Below, piece after piece: positions 1 to 9,487 of a DNA stretch of 64,000 nucleotides. The notes beneath the pieces were generated by a model, which saw only the letters and a program-made list of their open reading frames with translations, did no database searches and was not told the origin of the DNA. Where the stretch lies: NCBI GenBank assembly GCA_020628175.1, contig JAHDFK010000008.1:1-64000 (forward strand), given 5' to 3'. Numbering within the stretch: the stretch's first letter is position 1; each line of letters opens with the position of its first letter. The DNA comes from Wenyingzhuangia sp. (GTDB lineage: Bacteria; Bacteroidota; Bacteroidia; Flavobacteriales; Flavobacteriaceae). The translations under genes and the position numbers were made by a program.

Positions 1-16
1 GATCTGTTTTTAACTA

Positions 17-24
17 CAAAGATA
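17..24 (-). promoter_or_regulatory. Possible promoter of a gene left of the window
   Basis: Read on the minus strand this is TATCTTTG, a full match to the Bacteroidota -7 box TAnnTTTG. It points leftwards out of the window, so it may serve a minus-strand gene whose start lies just outside. No clear TTTG -33 box is visible at the usual distance. Confidence 0.35.
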
Positions 25-99
25 CATTTATCCCCAAGTTTTTAGCTTGAGCCTAATAATTTAATATATTGCAGAAACAATAATTACGAAACATTATTT

Positions 100-462
100 A
101 TGGAAATAGCAATTGTAGCACACGATGGAAAAAAAGCTGATATGGTACAGTTTTTAATGGAGCATAAAGATATTTTAAAAGCAAAAGGAATTAGCTTGAT
201 ATCTACAGGTACAACAGGTTCTAAAGTAGAAGCAGCTGGTTTAAATGTACATAAATATTTATCGGGGCCTTTGGGTGGAGATGCACAAATTGCAGCGCGA
301 GTTGCAGAGGGTAAAACAGGAATGGTTATCTTTTTTAGAGATCCGTTAGAAAAGCATCCACACGAACCAGATATTTTTATGTTAATGCGTTTGTGCGATG
401 TGTATAATGTGCCCTTAGCTACAAACCCAGCAACAGCAACCCCTCTAATTAAATCGTTATAA
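100..462 (+). CDS. mgsA: Methylglyoxal synthase
   Basis: Converts dihydroxyacetone phosphate to methylglyoxal and phosphate, a cytoplasmic bypass of lower glycolysis that relieves sugar-phosphate stress. The 120-residue protein covers the single MGS-like domain. It has the phosphate-binding stretch STGTTGSK near residue 36 and the signature GPLGGDAQ, whose Asp61 corresponds to the catalytic aspartate of the family. It is shorter than the E. coli enzyme (about 150 residues) because N- and C-terminal extensions are absent, which is common in this phylum. The gene stands alone and ends at a strong bidirectional terminator shared with the convergent PBP operon. Confidence 0.93.
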   Translation: MEIAIVAHDGKKADMVQFLMEHKDILKAKGISLISTGTTGSKVEAAGLNVHKYLSGPLGGDAQIAARVAEGKTGMVIFFRDPLEKHPHEPDIFMLMRLCDVYNVPLATNPATATPLIKSL

Positions 463-483
463 ATACAAAAATTTAATATTGAT

Positions 484-513
484 AAAAAAGGCAGCTATTT
501 AGCTGCCTTTTTT
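484..513. terminator. Bidirectional intrinsic terminator (mgsA / PBP operon)
   Basis: A perfect inverted repeat of 13-nt arms (AAAAAAGGCAGCT and its complement) encloses a 4-nt loop, with an A-run on one side and a T-run on the other. It lies between two convergent genes and can terminate both transcripts. Confidence 0.85.
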
Positions 514-516
514 GTG

Positions 517-2793
517 TTATTTTTTCTTCTTAAAAATTCCAAAAAGTCGTTTAAAAAAGTTTTTCTTTTTAGTTTTTTTGGTGTCTTTATCTGTTTCTGG
601 TGTAAAAATGTCTATAATTTTCTCAACAGTATTTTCTTCTCTAAAAAATTCACAGTCACAATTTGTAACTATTGTTTCGTTAAAGGTGTCAAAACCACGG
701 CTTAACATTCTATTGGTACTTGTATTGGTGTATTCTTTTTCTATAATAGATCCTACAATAGGAAGCGCAGCAACGGATCCTCCTCCAATTTTAGAAGGTA
801 AATTTATACTTGGGTATTTACAACCTACCCAGCTACCAATAACAATGTTTTTATTGAAGCCAATAAACCATGAATCGCTGTATTTTTGAGAAGTACCTGT
901 TTTTCCAGCCCATTCACCTTTGGTATTGTAGCTTGTGCGTAATTTAATAGCGGTTCCTTTTTCTACAACGTTTTTAAGTAAATATTGCATGGTTTGTAAA
1001 GAGTTGCTACTAATAGTACTTTTTATTTTTTTTGTTTTGTGTTTATAAATTGTAGTTCCCTTAGTGTCTTTAATTGCAGTAATATAATAAGGGTTTACAG
1101 TATAACTTCTTGTAGCAAAAGGAACATACGTATGCACCATGTTTTGTAGCGAAAAACTATTTGTACCTAGTGCTGTGGTAGGTGTTTGGGCGAGTACTTT
1201 ATTGAGTCCTAATTGGTGTGCTGTTTTTTGAACTTTTGTGTGTCCTACCGAAACATATGTGGCAACAGTAGGTATATTGGCACTTTTGGCTAAAGCTCCT
1301 CCCATACTATAATAACCACCCTCTGAATGGTCGTAATTTTCAGGTTGCCAATTGTCGTAGTCATCGTAAACTACTTTTTTATTACTAATCCAATCACAAG
1401 GCGCAGCACCATTTTCTAATGCAGCAGTATATACAATAGGTTTAAAAGTAGAAGCAACTTGTCTTTCGCTTTTTATTAAGTTGTAGGGCAGGTATTTGTA
1501 GTTGTTACCCGCAACGTAAATTTGTACGGCACCATTTTGTGTGTTTACACCATAAATTGCTGCGTTAATCATTTTTAAATAATGACTGATAGAGTCTAAT
1601 TGAGAGTAGTTCTTGTTTCCGTTTTCCCAATCAAAAACATGTACATTGTGTTTTATTTTGGCCTTTTTGTAAATTTGATTGTATGTAAGTCCTTGCTTTT
1701 TAAAACCTAAATAGACTTTACTTTTTTGCCATTCTGTTTTTATTATTTTTTGAATTTCTTTTTTTTGTTTGATGTGATTCCAATACGAATCCATCTGTTT
1801 TTGTAAACTTATTAATTGTTTTTTTCTAGCTTTTAAAGCACTTTCTTGGAGCTCATGATTTAATGTAGTTTCAATAATTAACCCATCTTTTTCTATATTC
1901 CAAGTTGTTCCTTGCGCCTTATTTATTTTTTCTAAAATAGAAACAGCTTTGGTTTTTACTTGTTGTAAAAAATATCCATTCGGATTGTCGATACCTAAGT
2001 TTTTATAGTGTGTGCTTAGAGGTTTTTGAATAGATGTTTGGTATTGGCTTTCGCTAATTAAGTTTTCTTTTAACATTTGCCCTAATACAATGTTTCTACG
2101 CTGTAAGGCATGGTCTGGATTTTTATTAGGATTGTAAAATGTGTTAGCCTTTAGCATACCTACTAAAATGGCTGCTTGTTCTAAATTTAAGTGTTTTACA
2201 GATTTAGAAAAGAAACGTTGCGAAGCAGACTCTATACCATAAACATTTTCTCCAAAAGGTACTGTATTTAAATAAAGCGTAAGTATTTCTTGTTTTGTGT
2301 AAATAGTTTCTAGTCGGTAGGCTAAAATGGCTTCTTTGGTTTTGTTAACCGGCATAGATAAAAATGCGAAATCTTTTCTTTTGTATAAGTTTTTTGCTAA
2401 CTGTTGTGATAGGGTACTACCTCCTCCAGAAGAGCGATCTCCTAAAAGAATTGTTTTGACTAGAACACGGAGCATAGCCATTTTATCGATTCCTTTGTGT
2501 TGGTAAAAACGACTGTCTTCGGTAGCAACCAAAGCATTTACAAGATGCTTGGGTAATTGCTTATAAGAAACATTAGTTCTATTGGTTACAAAATACTTTC
2601 CTAAAATTTTACGATCGCTACTGTAAACAATACTCGCTTGTGCTTGTTTAATTTCTGTCAAATCGTTTTCAGAAGCAACAGGTCCAAATCCTCCAATATA
2701 TACCAAGCCTATAAATAACCCAATAAGTACAATACCTAGAATAAGAAGTTTTATAAAAAAACGAAACAGAAATTTAAAGAAAGTACGCAACAT
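517..2793 (-). CDS. Class A penicillin-binding protein (PBP1A-like)
   Basis: A bifunctional peptidoglycan synthase anchored in the inner membrane: an N-terminal glycosyltransferase (GT51) polymerises glycan strands and a C-terminal transpeptidase cross-links them in the periplasm. The 758-residue protein has one membrane segment at about residues 10-35. The GT51 catalytic stretch EDSRFYQHKG includes Glu92. The transpeptidase motifs are STFK (448-451, nucleophile Ser448), SAN (504-506) and KTGTS (631-635). The C-terminus is rich in lysine. It is the last gene of the truA > ABC exporter > ridA > PBP run, 3 nt after ridA. All key residues are present, so it should be active. Confidence 0.94.
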   Translation of the reverse strand: MLRTFFKFLFRFFIKLLILGIVLIGLFIGLVYIGGFGPVASENDLTEIKQAQASIVYSSDRKILGKYFVTNRTNVSYKQLPKHLVNALVATEDSRFYQHKGIDKMAMLRVLVKTILLGDRSSGGGSTLSQQLAKNLYKRKDFAFLSMPVNKTKEAILAYRLETIYTKQEILTLYLNTVPFGENVYGIESASQRFFSKSVKHLNLEQAAILVGMLKANTFYNPNKNPDHALQRRNIVLGQMLKENLISESQYQTSIQKPLSTHYKNLGIDNPNGYFLQQVKTKAVSILEKINKAQGTTWNIEKDGLIIETTLNHELQESALKARKKQLISLQKQMDSYWNHIKQKKEIQKIIKTEWQKSKVYLGFKKQGLTYNQIYKKAKIKHNVHVFDWENGNKNYSQLDSISHYLKMINAAIYGVNTQNGAVQIYVAGNNYKYLPYNLIKSERQVASTFKPIVYTAALENGAAPCDWISNKKVVYDDYDNWQPENYDHSEGGYYSMGGALAKSANIPTVATYVSVGHTKVQKTAHQLGLNKVLAQTPTTALGTNSFSLQNMVHTYVPFATRSYTVNPYYITAIKDTKGTTIYKHKTKKIKSTISSNSLQTMQYLLKNVVEKGTAIKLRTSYNTKGEWAGKTGTSQKYSDSWFIGFNKNIVIGSWVGCKYPSINLPSKIGGGSVAALPIVGSIIEKEYTNTSTNRMLSRGFDTFNETIVTNCDCEFFREENTVEKIIDIFTPETDKDTKKTKKKNFFKRLFGIFKKKK

Positions 2794-2796
2794 AAA

Positions 2797-3177
2797 TTAT
2801 AAGTGAGCGATAATAGAAATTTCGATGTTTACATCTTTAGGAAGTCTAGCTACTTCTACACATTCTCTAGCAGGTGCGGTAGCTTCGTTAAAATAACTAG
2901 CATACACGGTATTTATTTTAGCAAAGTCGTCCATGTTTTTAATAAAAATAGAAGCTTTTATGATGTTTTCGAAACCAATATTGGCCTCTTGTAAAATGGC
3001 GCAAATATTTTTCATTACCTGATGTGTTTCTTCTGCAATTGTATTTGTAATTAAATCTCCATTTTTAGGATCTATTGCTATTTGCCCCGAAGCATACAAA
3101 ACTCCATTAAAAGAAACTGCTTGGTTGTAAGGTCCGACAGGACTAGGTGCTTGATTGGTTTGATGTATTTTTTTCAT
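2797..3177 (-). CDS. ridA: RidA family protein (reactive enamine/imine deaminase)
   Basis: RidA proteins hydrolyse reactive enamines and imines, such as 2-aminoacrylate released by PLP enzymes, and so protect other PLP enzymes. The 126-residue length is typical. The N-terminal APSPVGPYNQAV and the C-terminal PARECVEVARLP, which contains the family's substrate-binding Arg, are both recognisable. It sits 2 nt from the ABC exporter and 3 nt from the PBP gene, so it is co-transcribed with them. No functional link to those genes is evident. Confidence 0.93.
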   Translation of the reverse strand: MKKIHQTNQAPSPVGPYNQAVSFNGVLYASGQIAIDPKNGDLITNTIAEETHQVMKNICAILQEANIGFENIIKASIFIKNMDDFAKINTVYASYFNEATAPARECVEVARLPKDVNIEISIIAHL

Positions 3178-3179
3178 AA

Positions 3180-4949
3180 TTAAGCTGTTTGTTTTTTAGA
3201 AAATTGCTTGTCGTGAAGGTTTTTGTAGTATCCGTCAGTAATACCTATCAATTCTTGATGGGTTCCTTGTTCTACAATGTTTCCTTTGTCTAGTACAATA
3301 ATCTTATCAGCATTTTTAATTGTTGCTAATCGATGCGCAATAATAATACTAGTTCTATTTTGAGTTATTTTATTAATAGCGTACTGAATCATTTGTTCAG
3401 AATGTGAATCTATAGATGAAGTTGCCTCATCTAAGATTAAAATACTAGGATTTGAGACATAAGCCCTTAAAAAAGCAATCAATTGTCTTTGTCCAGAAGA
3501 AAGCATCACACCTCTTTCCTTTACATTGTAATTAAATCCGCCGGGTAAGCTTTCAATAAAATCAATAATACCTATTTGTTTGGCGGCATCTTTTATTTGC
3601 GCTACAGAAATAGTCTCTTTTTGTAAACTAATATTGTTTTCTATACTATCAGAAAATAAAAATACATCTTGCAACACAACAGCAATTTTATTTCTTAGGT
3701 ATTGAAGATCGTATTGCGTAACAGATTGGTTGTCTACAAGAATTTCTCCGCTATCAATTTCGTAAAAACGATTGATAAGATTGATGATTGTGGATTTACC
3801 AGCACCTGTAGCTCCAACAATGGCCACAGTTTCTCCTTGTTTTACATCAAAAGAAATTCCTTTTAAAATGGACTCGTTTTTTATGTAGCTAAAGGCAACA
3901 TTCTTAAAACGAATATCTCCTTTGATGCTCTCAGGTTGTAAAGTTCCAGAGTTGCTAATGTTACTTTGGGTATCCATTACTTCAAAAACACGATCACCAG
4001 CAACCATCCCCATTTGTAGTGTGGTAAATTTATCTGCAATTTGTCTTAAGGGTCTAAAAAGCATTTCGGTCATCATTATAAAACCTACAATTTCTCCTTG
4101 TGTTACACTTCCGTTTATAGCTAATTCTTTTCCTCCAAACCATACTAACAAACCAACAGCTATGGAAGATAAAATTTCGGCTACTGGATAAAAAATAGAA
4201 AAATACCAAACCGTTTTTACATGTGCCGAACGGTGTTTTTTATTGATTTCTTGAAAATTATGATGTTCAATTTTTTCACGATTAAATAGCTGTACAATTT
4301 TCATTCCCGTTACTCTTTCTTGTACAAATCCGTTTAAGTTTGCTACCTGATTACGAACTTCTTGAAAGGCAGATTTGATAGCTTTTTGAAATATTTTGGT
4401 AATGTATATTAAAATAGGCAGTACAATAAAGGCGATTAAAGCCAATTTCCAATTGATGTAAACCATCATGATAGCAATACAAAACATTTTTAAAATGTCG
4501 TTTACAATCATAAACAAACCTTGACTAAAAAACTGAGCAATGGTTTCTACATCAGAAACAACACGAGTTACCATTTTACCAACAGAAGAGTTGTTAAAGT
4601 AAGCCATGTTAAAGTTTAAAACATGTTTAAAAAGTTTTGTTCGGATGTCTTTAATAACATTTTGACCTAGTAAATTGGCTAAAAATATAAAGCATAATTG
4701 CAGTAAAACTTCGGTAAATAAAATGGCTACAATCAGAATCGTAATCATTAAAAAGCCTTCTTCGGTTTTTGTGTAAACATACTCATCAATAGCTTTGATA
4801 ACAATATAAGGACGAAGCGTTGCTATGGTAGCTAGTAAAATAGAAAACAAGCCCGATAAAATAAAAAGCTTTTTATGCGCAGCGGCATAACTCATAATAC
4901 GTCCAAATACGTTAAGGTCGAATATGTTTGTTTTTTTGTTAGATGCCAT
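3180..4949 (-). CDS. ABC exporter, fused membrane and ATPase domains (MsbA-like)
   Basis: A half-transporter of the ABCB/MsbA type that would act as a homodimer in the inner membrane. Residues 1 to about 310 form the six-helix transmembrane domain. The ATPase domain follows, with Walker A GATGAGKST (379-387), signature LSSGQ (483-487), Walker B ILILDE (503-508) and the switch His in IIIAHR. MsbA flips lipid A core, but many flavobacterial genomes carry several related exporters with unknown substrates, so the substrate is left open. The start overlaps the end of truA by 11 nt, which implies translational coupling. Confidence 0.92.
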   Translation of the reverse strand: MASNKKTNIFDLNVFGRIMSYAAAHKKLFILSGLFSILLATIATLRPYIVIKAIDEYVYTKTEEGFLMITILIVAILFTEVLLQLCFIFLANLLGQNVIKDIRTKLFKHVLNFNMAYFNNSSVGKMVTRVVSDVETIAQFFSQGLFMIVNDILKMFCIAIMMVYINWKLALIAFIVLPILIYITKIFQKAIKSAFQEVRNQVANLNGFVQERVTGMKIVQLFNREKIEHHNFQEINKKHRSAHVKTVWYFSIFYPVAEILSSIAVGLLVWFGGKELAINGSVTQGEIVGFIMMTEMLFRPLRQIADKFTTLQMGMVAGDRVFEVMDTQSNISNSGTLQPESIKGDIRFKNVAFSYIKNESILKGISFDVKQGETVAIVGATGAGKSTIINLINRFYEIDSGEILVDNQSVTQYDLQYLRNKIAVVLQDVFLFSDSIENNISLQKETISVAQIKDAAKQIGIIDFIESLPGGFNYNVKERGVMLSSGQRQLIAFLRAYVSNPSILILDEATSSIDSHSEQMIQYAINKITQNRTSIIIAHRLATIKNADKIIVLDKGNIVEQGTHQELIGITDGYYKNLHDKQFSKKQTA

Positions 4950-5709
4950 CTGTTATGTTTTCTGGGTATAAAATTTGGGTTAAAAATAAACCATGTGCTG
5001 GTACAGAAGCTCCAGCATTCGATCGATTTTGACTTTCGATAATTTCTACCATTGCTTCGGGCGGTATTTTACCCAAGCCAACCTGATACAAAGTACCAAC
5101 AATGGCGCGAACCATATTTCGTAAAAATCTATCTGCAGATATATAAAAAGTTAATTCATCTCCGTTCTGAATCCATTCGGCTCTGGTAATGTCACAATCA
5201 TAGGTTCTTACATCTGTTTTAGATCTAGAAAAACATTTAAAATTGGTAAAATCTAATAAATAAAGTGCTGCTTTATTCATGGCCTCCACATTTAAAGTTT
5301 GATTGATTTGCCACTGCGTGTGATTTGTAAAAGGGCTTTTGCCTTGTAAAACACAATACTCATAACTTCTTTTCGTGGCGTCAAAACGGGTATGGGCTTC
5401 TTTATATACTTTAAAAATTTTCTGAAAAACAATGTCATCAGGTAAAAGTGCATTCATTTTGTAGCAATATTTCTCGGAGTTAAGTTCCAGTGCTGTATCA
5501 AAATGAATAAACATTTGCGATGCATGTACACCAGCATCTGTTCTACCGGCAGCAACCACTTCTATAGGTGTTCTTAAAATAGTTGATAAGGCTTTTTGTA
5601 CAACTTCTTGAACACTAATTGCGTTGGGTTGTATTTGCCATCCGTGGTAATTTTTTCCTAGAAAAGAAAGCTCTGCAAAATATCTCAAGTGATTGTTTTT
5701 TGAAAACAT
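4939..5709 (-). CDS. truA: tRNA pseudouridine(38-40) synthase
   Basis: Isomerises uridines 38-40 in the anticodon arm of tRNAs to pseudouridine. The catalytic motif GRTDAGVHA is present, with the nucleophilic Asp at about residue 58. YHGWQIQP near the N-terminus and the C-terminal FLRNMVRAIVGTL are typical of the family. I place the start at the ATG at 5709: an upstream in-frame start at 5739 would add ten residues unlike the family, whereas the conserved fold begins at RYFAELSFLG. It is the first gene of the four-gene minus-strand operon ending with the PBP gene. Confidence 0.94.
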   Translation of the reverse strand: MFSKNNHLRYFAELSFLGKNYHGWQIQPNAISVQEVVQKALSTILRTPIEVVAAGRTDAGVHASQMFIHFDTALELNSEKYCYKMNALLPDDIVFQKIFKVYKEAHTRFDATKRSYEYCVLQGKSPFTNHTQWQINQTLNVEAMNKAALYLLDFTNFKCFSRSKTDVRTYDCDITRAEWIQNGDELTFYISADRFLRNMVRAIVGTLYQVGLGKIPPEAMVEIIESQNRSNAGASVPAHGLFLTQILYPENITDGI

Positions 5710-5797
5710 AAAGGTATTGAATTCAAGCCGTACTATCAATAGAAACTAGTGGCTAGAAAATTGTTTATAGTTATTAAAAAATAACGATTTTTACCTT

Positions 5798-6298
5798 ATG
5801 AAAATATTATTACTATCGGATACACACAGCTATATAGATGCTACAATTTTAAAATATGTAAAGCAAGCCGATGAGGTTTGGCACGTGGGAGATATAGGAG
5901 ATGTGAAGGTAACAGACACCTTACAGCAATTAAAACCGTTACGTGCCGTATATGGTAATATTGATGGGGCCGAAGTACGTGCCGAATTTCCGTTAGATAA
6001 TAGGTTTGTGGTTGGTGGAGTTGATGTTTGGATGACACATATTGGAGGATATCCTCATAAATACAATGTGAGAATTAAAGAAATAATTAAAAGAAATCCT
6101 CCAAAACTATTTATAAGCGGACATTCGCATATATTAAAAGTGCAATACGATCAGAAATTAAATTTATTACACATGAATCCTGGTGCTGCTGGAAAACATG
6201 GTTTTCATGAAATGCGTACCATGTTGCGCTTTGAAATTAAAAACAAAGAAATTACCAATTTAGAAGTAATTGAGTTGGGGAAAAGAGGAGCTATTTAA
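5798..6298 (+). CDS. Metallophosphoesterase, YfcE/MJ0936 family
   Basis: A small cytoplasmic calcineurin-like phosphodiesterase. The 166-residue protein has the metal-binding motifs in order: LLLSDTHSY, VGDIGD, GNIDGAE and GHSHI. Members hydrolyse model phosphodiesters in vitro, and the physiological substrate is usually unknown. It is divergent from truA, with about 90 bp between the starts, and appears monocistronic. Confidence 0.9.
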   Translation: MKILLLSDTHSYIDATILKYVKQADEVWHVGDIGDVKVTDTLQQLKPLRAVYGNIDGAEVRAEFPLDNRFVVGGVDVWMTHIGGYPHKYNVRIKEIIKRNPPKLFISGHSHILKVQYDQKLNLLHMNPGAAGKHGFHEMRTMLRFEIKNKEITNLEVIELGKRGAI

Positions 6299-6351
6299 AA
6301 AAGAAACCCCTTAAAATAGATTTAAGGAGCTTGTTGTATGTTTTGAAGTTT

Positions 6352-8121
6352 TTATCTGTAAATTTTATCATACAAATCTGCATGAATTTCTTTTACAATT
6401 TTTCGTTTTACTTTCATAGTTGGTGTAAGGTGACCACTGTCTACCGTCCATTCGTTTGGTGTTAATTCGAAACGTTTAATTTGTTCCCACTTTCCAAGTT
6501 TGCTGTTGCATTTTTCTATATCCTCTGCAATTCTATCAATTACTTGTTGACAGCTAGCTAGATCTTTATGAGAGTTTAGGTTCGGAATGTTTTTAATTTT
6601 ACACCAGTTTTTTACGTGCTCAAAGTTTATTTGAATAAGAGCAGCAGGCATTTTTTCTCCCTCTCCAATCACTAAAATTTGATCTATAAATCTTGATTTT
6701 TTTAGTTCATTTTCAATTACATTAGGCACAATGTATTTTCCTCCAGAAGTTTTAAAAATTTCTTTTTTACGATCTGTAATTTTTAAATAGCCTTCATTGT
6801 CTACCTCACCAATATCTCCTGTATGAAAATAGTCTCCTGTCATTACAGAAGCTGTCTTTTCGGGATTTTTATAATAGCCTAGCATAACATTAGGTCCTTT
6901 TACTAAAATTTCACCATCTTCGGCAATCTTAACGTCCACATTCTTAATGGCTTTTCCAACGGTACCAACTTTAAAAGCTTGGTTGTTTAAGCTATTTACG
7001 GCTATTACAGGCGATGTTTCTGTAAGTCCATAACCTTCTAAAATAGGCATTTCAGCAGCTGCAAAAACTCTTGCTATTCTAGGTTGTAATGCAGCACTAC
7101 CTGATACTAATATTTCTAAATTACCACCAAGTGCTTCTTTCCATTTGCTTAAAATTAGTTTTCGAGCAATTTTAAGTTGTGTATTGTAGCACCATCCTTG
7201 ATTTGTAAACGGTTTGTATTGCAATCCAATTTTTACTGCCCAATAGAATAAAGCTTTTTTAATTCCACTTAATTCGCCTCCTTTGGCATAAATTTTATCA
7301 TATACTTTTTCGTACAAACGCGGTACAGCCGTCATTATTTGAGGTTTGATTTCTTTTAAATCATCGCTAATTGTTGCAATAGATTCGGCAAAATATATTT
7401 CTGTACTGGTATATTGGTATAGGTATAGTATCATACGTTCAAATACATGGCATACAGGTAAAAAACTAAGTGCTTTGGTAATTTCACTAGCTTTTGGCAA
7501 TCGCGGAGCACTATCTAATGCATTTGAAATTAAATTTTGATGACTTAACATTACACCTTTTGGTTTACCGGTGGTACCAGAGGTGTAAATAAGAGTTGCT
7601 AAATCGTTGGTTGTAATACTTTTTTTGCGTTCGTCTAAAAGAGCACTATTGTTGGCAGTAATTCCGGTTTCTAATAATTCTTTCCAGTTTTTGTAACCTT
7701 CAATTTCATCAAAAGTATAAACACCTTTTAACTGTGTGTTGTTTTTTATTTTGTTTACTTTCTCTAATACTTCTTCATCAGACACAAAGCAATAAATAGA
7801 TTCAGAATGATTTAGTACGTATTCATAATCGTTAGAAGAGATGGTTGGGTAAATAGGTACATTTTGTGCACCTGTTTGCAATACAGCCATGTCTAAAATA
7901 TTCCATTCGGTTCTATTTGTAGATGATATTACGGCAATTTTATCGTTTTTCTGAATTCCTAAGGCCAATAGTCCTTTGGATAGGTACTCTATTTGCTCAA
8001 CATACTCTTCGGTAGATATCGAAATCCAATCGCCATTGTATTTTGCGGTAAACGCTTTTTTTAAGGGATTGTTTTTTAATTGATATTGAGGAAAATCAAA
8101 AATTCGAGTAATTGATTGCAT
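6352..8121 (-). CDS. Long-chain fatty acid-CoA ligase (AMP-forming)
   Basis: Activates fatty acids to acyl-CoA through an acyl-adenylate, for import, membrane remodelling or beta-oxidation. The 589-residue length fits the FadD15/long-chain group. The AMP-binding motif YTSGTTGKPKGVMLSH is intact. YGLTETSP and the hinge YLKITDRKKEIFKTSGGKYI complete the adenylate-forming signature. The protein has no signal peptide. It lies about 60 bp downstream of oxyR on the same strand and could be read through from it, although the two functions are not obviously linked. Confidence 0.93.
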   Translation of the reverse strand: MQSITRIFDFPQYQLKNNPLKKAFTAKYNGDWISISTEEYVEQIEYLSKGLLALGIQKNDKIAVISSTNRTEWNILDMAVLQTGAQNVPIYPTISSNDYEYVLNHSESIYCFVSDEEVLEKVNKIKNNTQLKGVYTFDEIEGYKNWKELLETGITANNSALLDERKKSITTNDLATLIYTSGTTGKPKGVMLSHQNLISNALDSAPRLPKASEITKALSFLPVCHVFERMILYLYQYTSTEIYFAESIATISDDLKEIKPQIMTAVPRLYEKVYDKIYAKGGELSGIKKALFYWAVKIGLQYKPFTNQGWCYNTQLKIARKLILSKWKEALGGNLEILVSGSAALQPRIARVFAAAEMPILEGYGLTETSPVIAVNSLNNQAFKVGTVGKAIKNVDVKIAEDGEILVKGPNVMLGYYKNPEKTASVMTGDYFHTGDIGEVDNEGYLKITDRKKEIFKTSGGKYIVPNVIENELKKSRFIDQILVIGEGEKMPAALIQINFEHVKNWCKIKNIPNLNSHKDLASCQQVIDRIAEDIEKCNSKLGKWEQIKRFELTPNEWTVDSGHLTPTMKVKRKIVKEIHADLYDKIYR

Positions 8122-8183
8122 TTTTGTGAATTTAGTAACGTATAAGTTAAGTAATTTATATTAAGTTGTCAAAAAAAGAACTG

Positions 8184-9125
8184 TTATTTTAGTTTTAAGG
8201 GGCTAATAATATCAACATCACTAAAAGCAATAACTCCTCTAAGGGCTGTTGTTATTTCTTCTTTTAAGGCATTGATGATTTGTAATTTTAATCCAGCTTT
8301 GTGATATATGATACTTACTTCTCTTGCAGGATGTGGTTTTTCAAAATCTCTAATTAAATATTGGTCTTCTTTTTTGATATCTAAGGAGTGTAAATAGGGT
8401 AGCAGTGTCATTCCTAAACCTTCTTTGGTTAATTTAATCAAGGTTTCAAAACTTCCACTTTTTAAACTAAACTTTTTGTGACTATTTGTGTTTAGCGAAC
8501 TACATATATTTAGAACACTTTCTTTAAAACAATGTCCATCTTCGAGCATCAATAAATCATCAATATCTAAGTTTTCAGGCTTTAGATTTTTATCATTGTA
8601 TAGCCTATGGTTTGCGTGTAATAAACCAACAAAAGGCTCGTAATACAAAGGTGCTTCTACAATATGTTCGTTGTTTAATGGAGTTGCTGCAATAGCGGCA
8701 TCTAAATGTCCATCGGTAAGTTTTTGCAATATTTCAGAAGTAGTTAACTCGTTAATAACAAGTTCTACTTTCGGAAAATTTTTATTGAAATTTTTAACAA
8801 AAAGAGGTAATAAGCTAGGCATAATTGTAGGAATCATCCCCAGTTTAAATTGGCCGCCAATGTATCCTTTTTCTTGTTCTACAATATCGTTTATTCTGCT
8901 ACTTTCACTTACAATAGTTTTAGCTTGCGCTACTATTTTTTTACCAACTTCAGTAAGTTCAATAGGTTTTTTGTTCCTGTTAAATATTTGCACATCTAAT
9001 TGCTCTTCTAGTTTATGAATTTGCATACTCAGCGTTGGCTGTGTTACAAAGCAATATTCTGATGCTGTTGTAAAGTTTTTATGTTCTGCAACAGCAAGTA
9101 CATATTTTAACTGCGTAATCGTCAT
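8184..9125 (-). CDS. oxyR: OxyR, LysR-type peroxide-sensing transcription regulator
   Basis: A DNA-binding regulator that senses hydrogen peroxide by forming an intramolecular disulfide and then activates antioxidant genes. The N-terminal winged helix (about residues 1-60) is typical of LysR proteins. The redox motif LEDGHC followed eight residues later by a second Cys is present. With the start at 9125 (MTITQLKYV) the two cysteines fall at 199 and 208, the same numbers as in E. coli OxyR, which supports this start over an ATG two codons upstream. No catalase or peroxiredoxin gene lies beside it, so it must act at a distance. Confidence 0.93.
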   Translation of the reverse strand: MTITQLKYVLAVAEHKNFTTASEYCFVTQPTLSMQIHKLEEQLDVQIFNRNKKPIELTEVGKKIVAQAKTIVSESSRINDIVEQEKGYIGGQFKLGMIPTIMPSLLPLFVKNFNKNFPKVELVINELTTSEILQKLTDGHLDAAIAATPLNNEHIVEAPLYYEPFVGLLHANHRLYNDKNLKPENLDIDDLLMLEDGHCFKESVLNICSSLNTNSHKKFSLKSGSFETLIKLTKEGLGMTLLPYLHSLDIKKEDQYLIRDFEKPHPAREVSIIYHKAGLKLQIINALKEEITTALRGVIAFSDVDIISPLKLK

Positions 9126-9231
9126 AAACAATAATTTTATCAGGTATCAATAAAGACTATAAATATATTAAATTAATCAATTATACTTATGAGTTGATTT
9201 GATAAAAAGATTACAAAAAGAGTTTTAAAAG

Positions 9232-9414
9232 TTATTTTTTTGAAGCTTTATTTTTTCTTGTTAGTGTTTTATGAATCCCTTTTACATATGTATAGGAGGT
9301 GTGGCATTTAGCACACTTGTAAAAGTTTACAAAGTACAGTAACCTTTTAAGTTTTGTTTTACGCTGTTTAGAACGCAGTGTAGAAGTGCAGCAAGGACAG
9401 CTTATCTTTTTCAT
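9232..9414 (-). CDS. Small zinc-ribbon-like protein
   Basis: A 60-residue basic protein with CPCC near the N-terminus and CAKC about 30 residues later, an arrangement expected for four-cysteine zinc coordination. The C-terminus is very lysine-rich (KTLTRKNKASKK), which suggests nucleic-acid contact. I do not recognise a named family. It lies alone between oxyR and a HAD phosphatase. The paired cysteine motifs are the main reason to believe it is real. Confidence 0.55.
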   Translation of the reverse strand: MKKISCPCCTSTLRSKQRKTKLKRLLYFVNFYKCAKCHTSYTYVKGIHKTLTRKNKASKK

Positions 9415-9487
9415 TTTAAAATTAACAAGAAGAAACCCTAAAATAAGAAAAAGATAAGTTATTTGTCTTGATATTAGTTAGTTGTCT

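Noticed and set aside
512..889. Plus-strand frames opposite the C-terminus of the PBP gene
   Set aside because: They lie wholly antisense to a well-supported coding region and begin inside the shared terminator.
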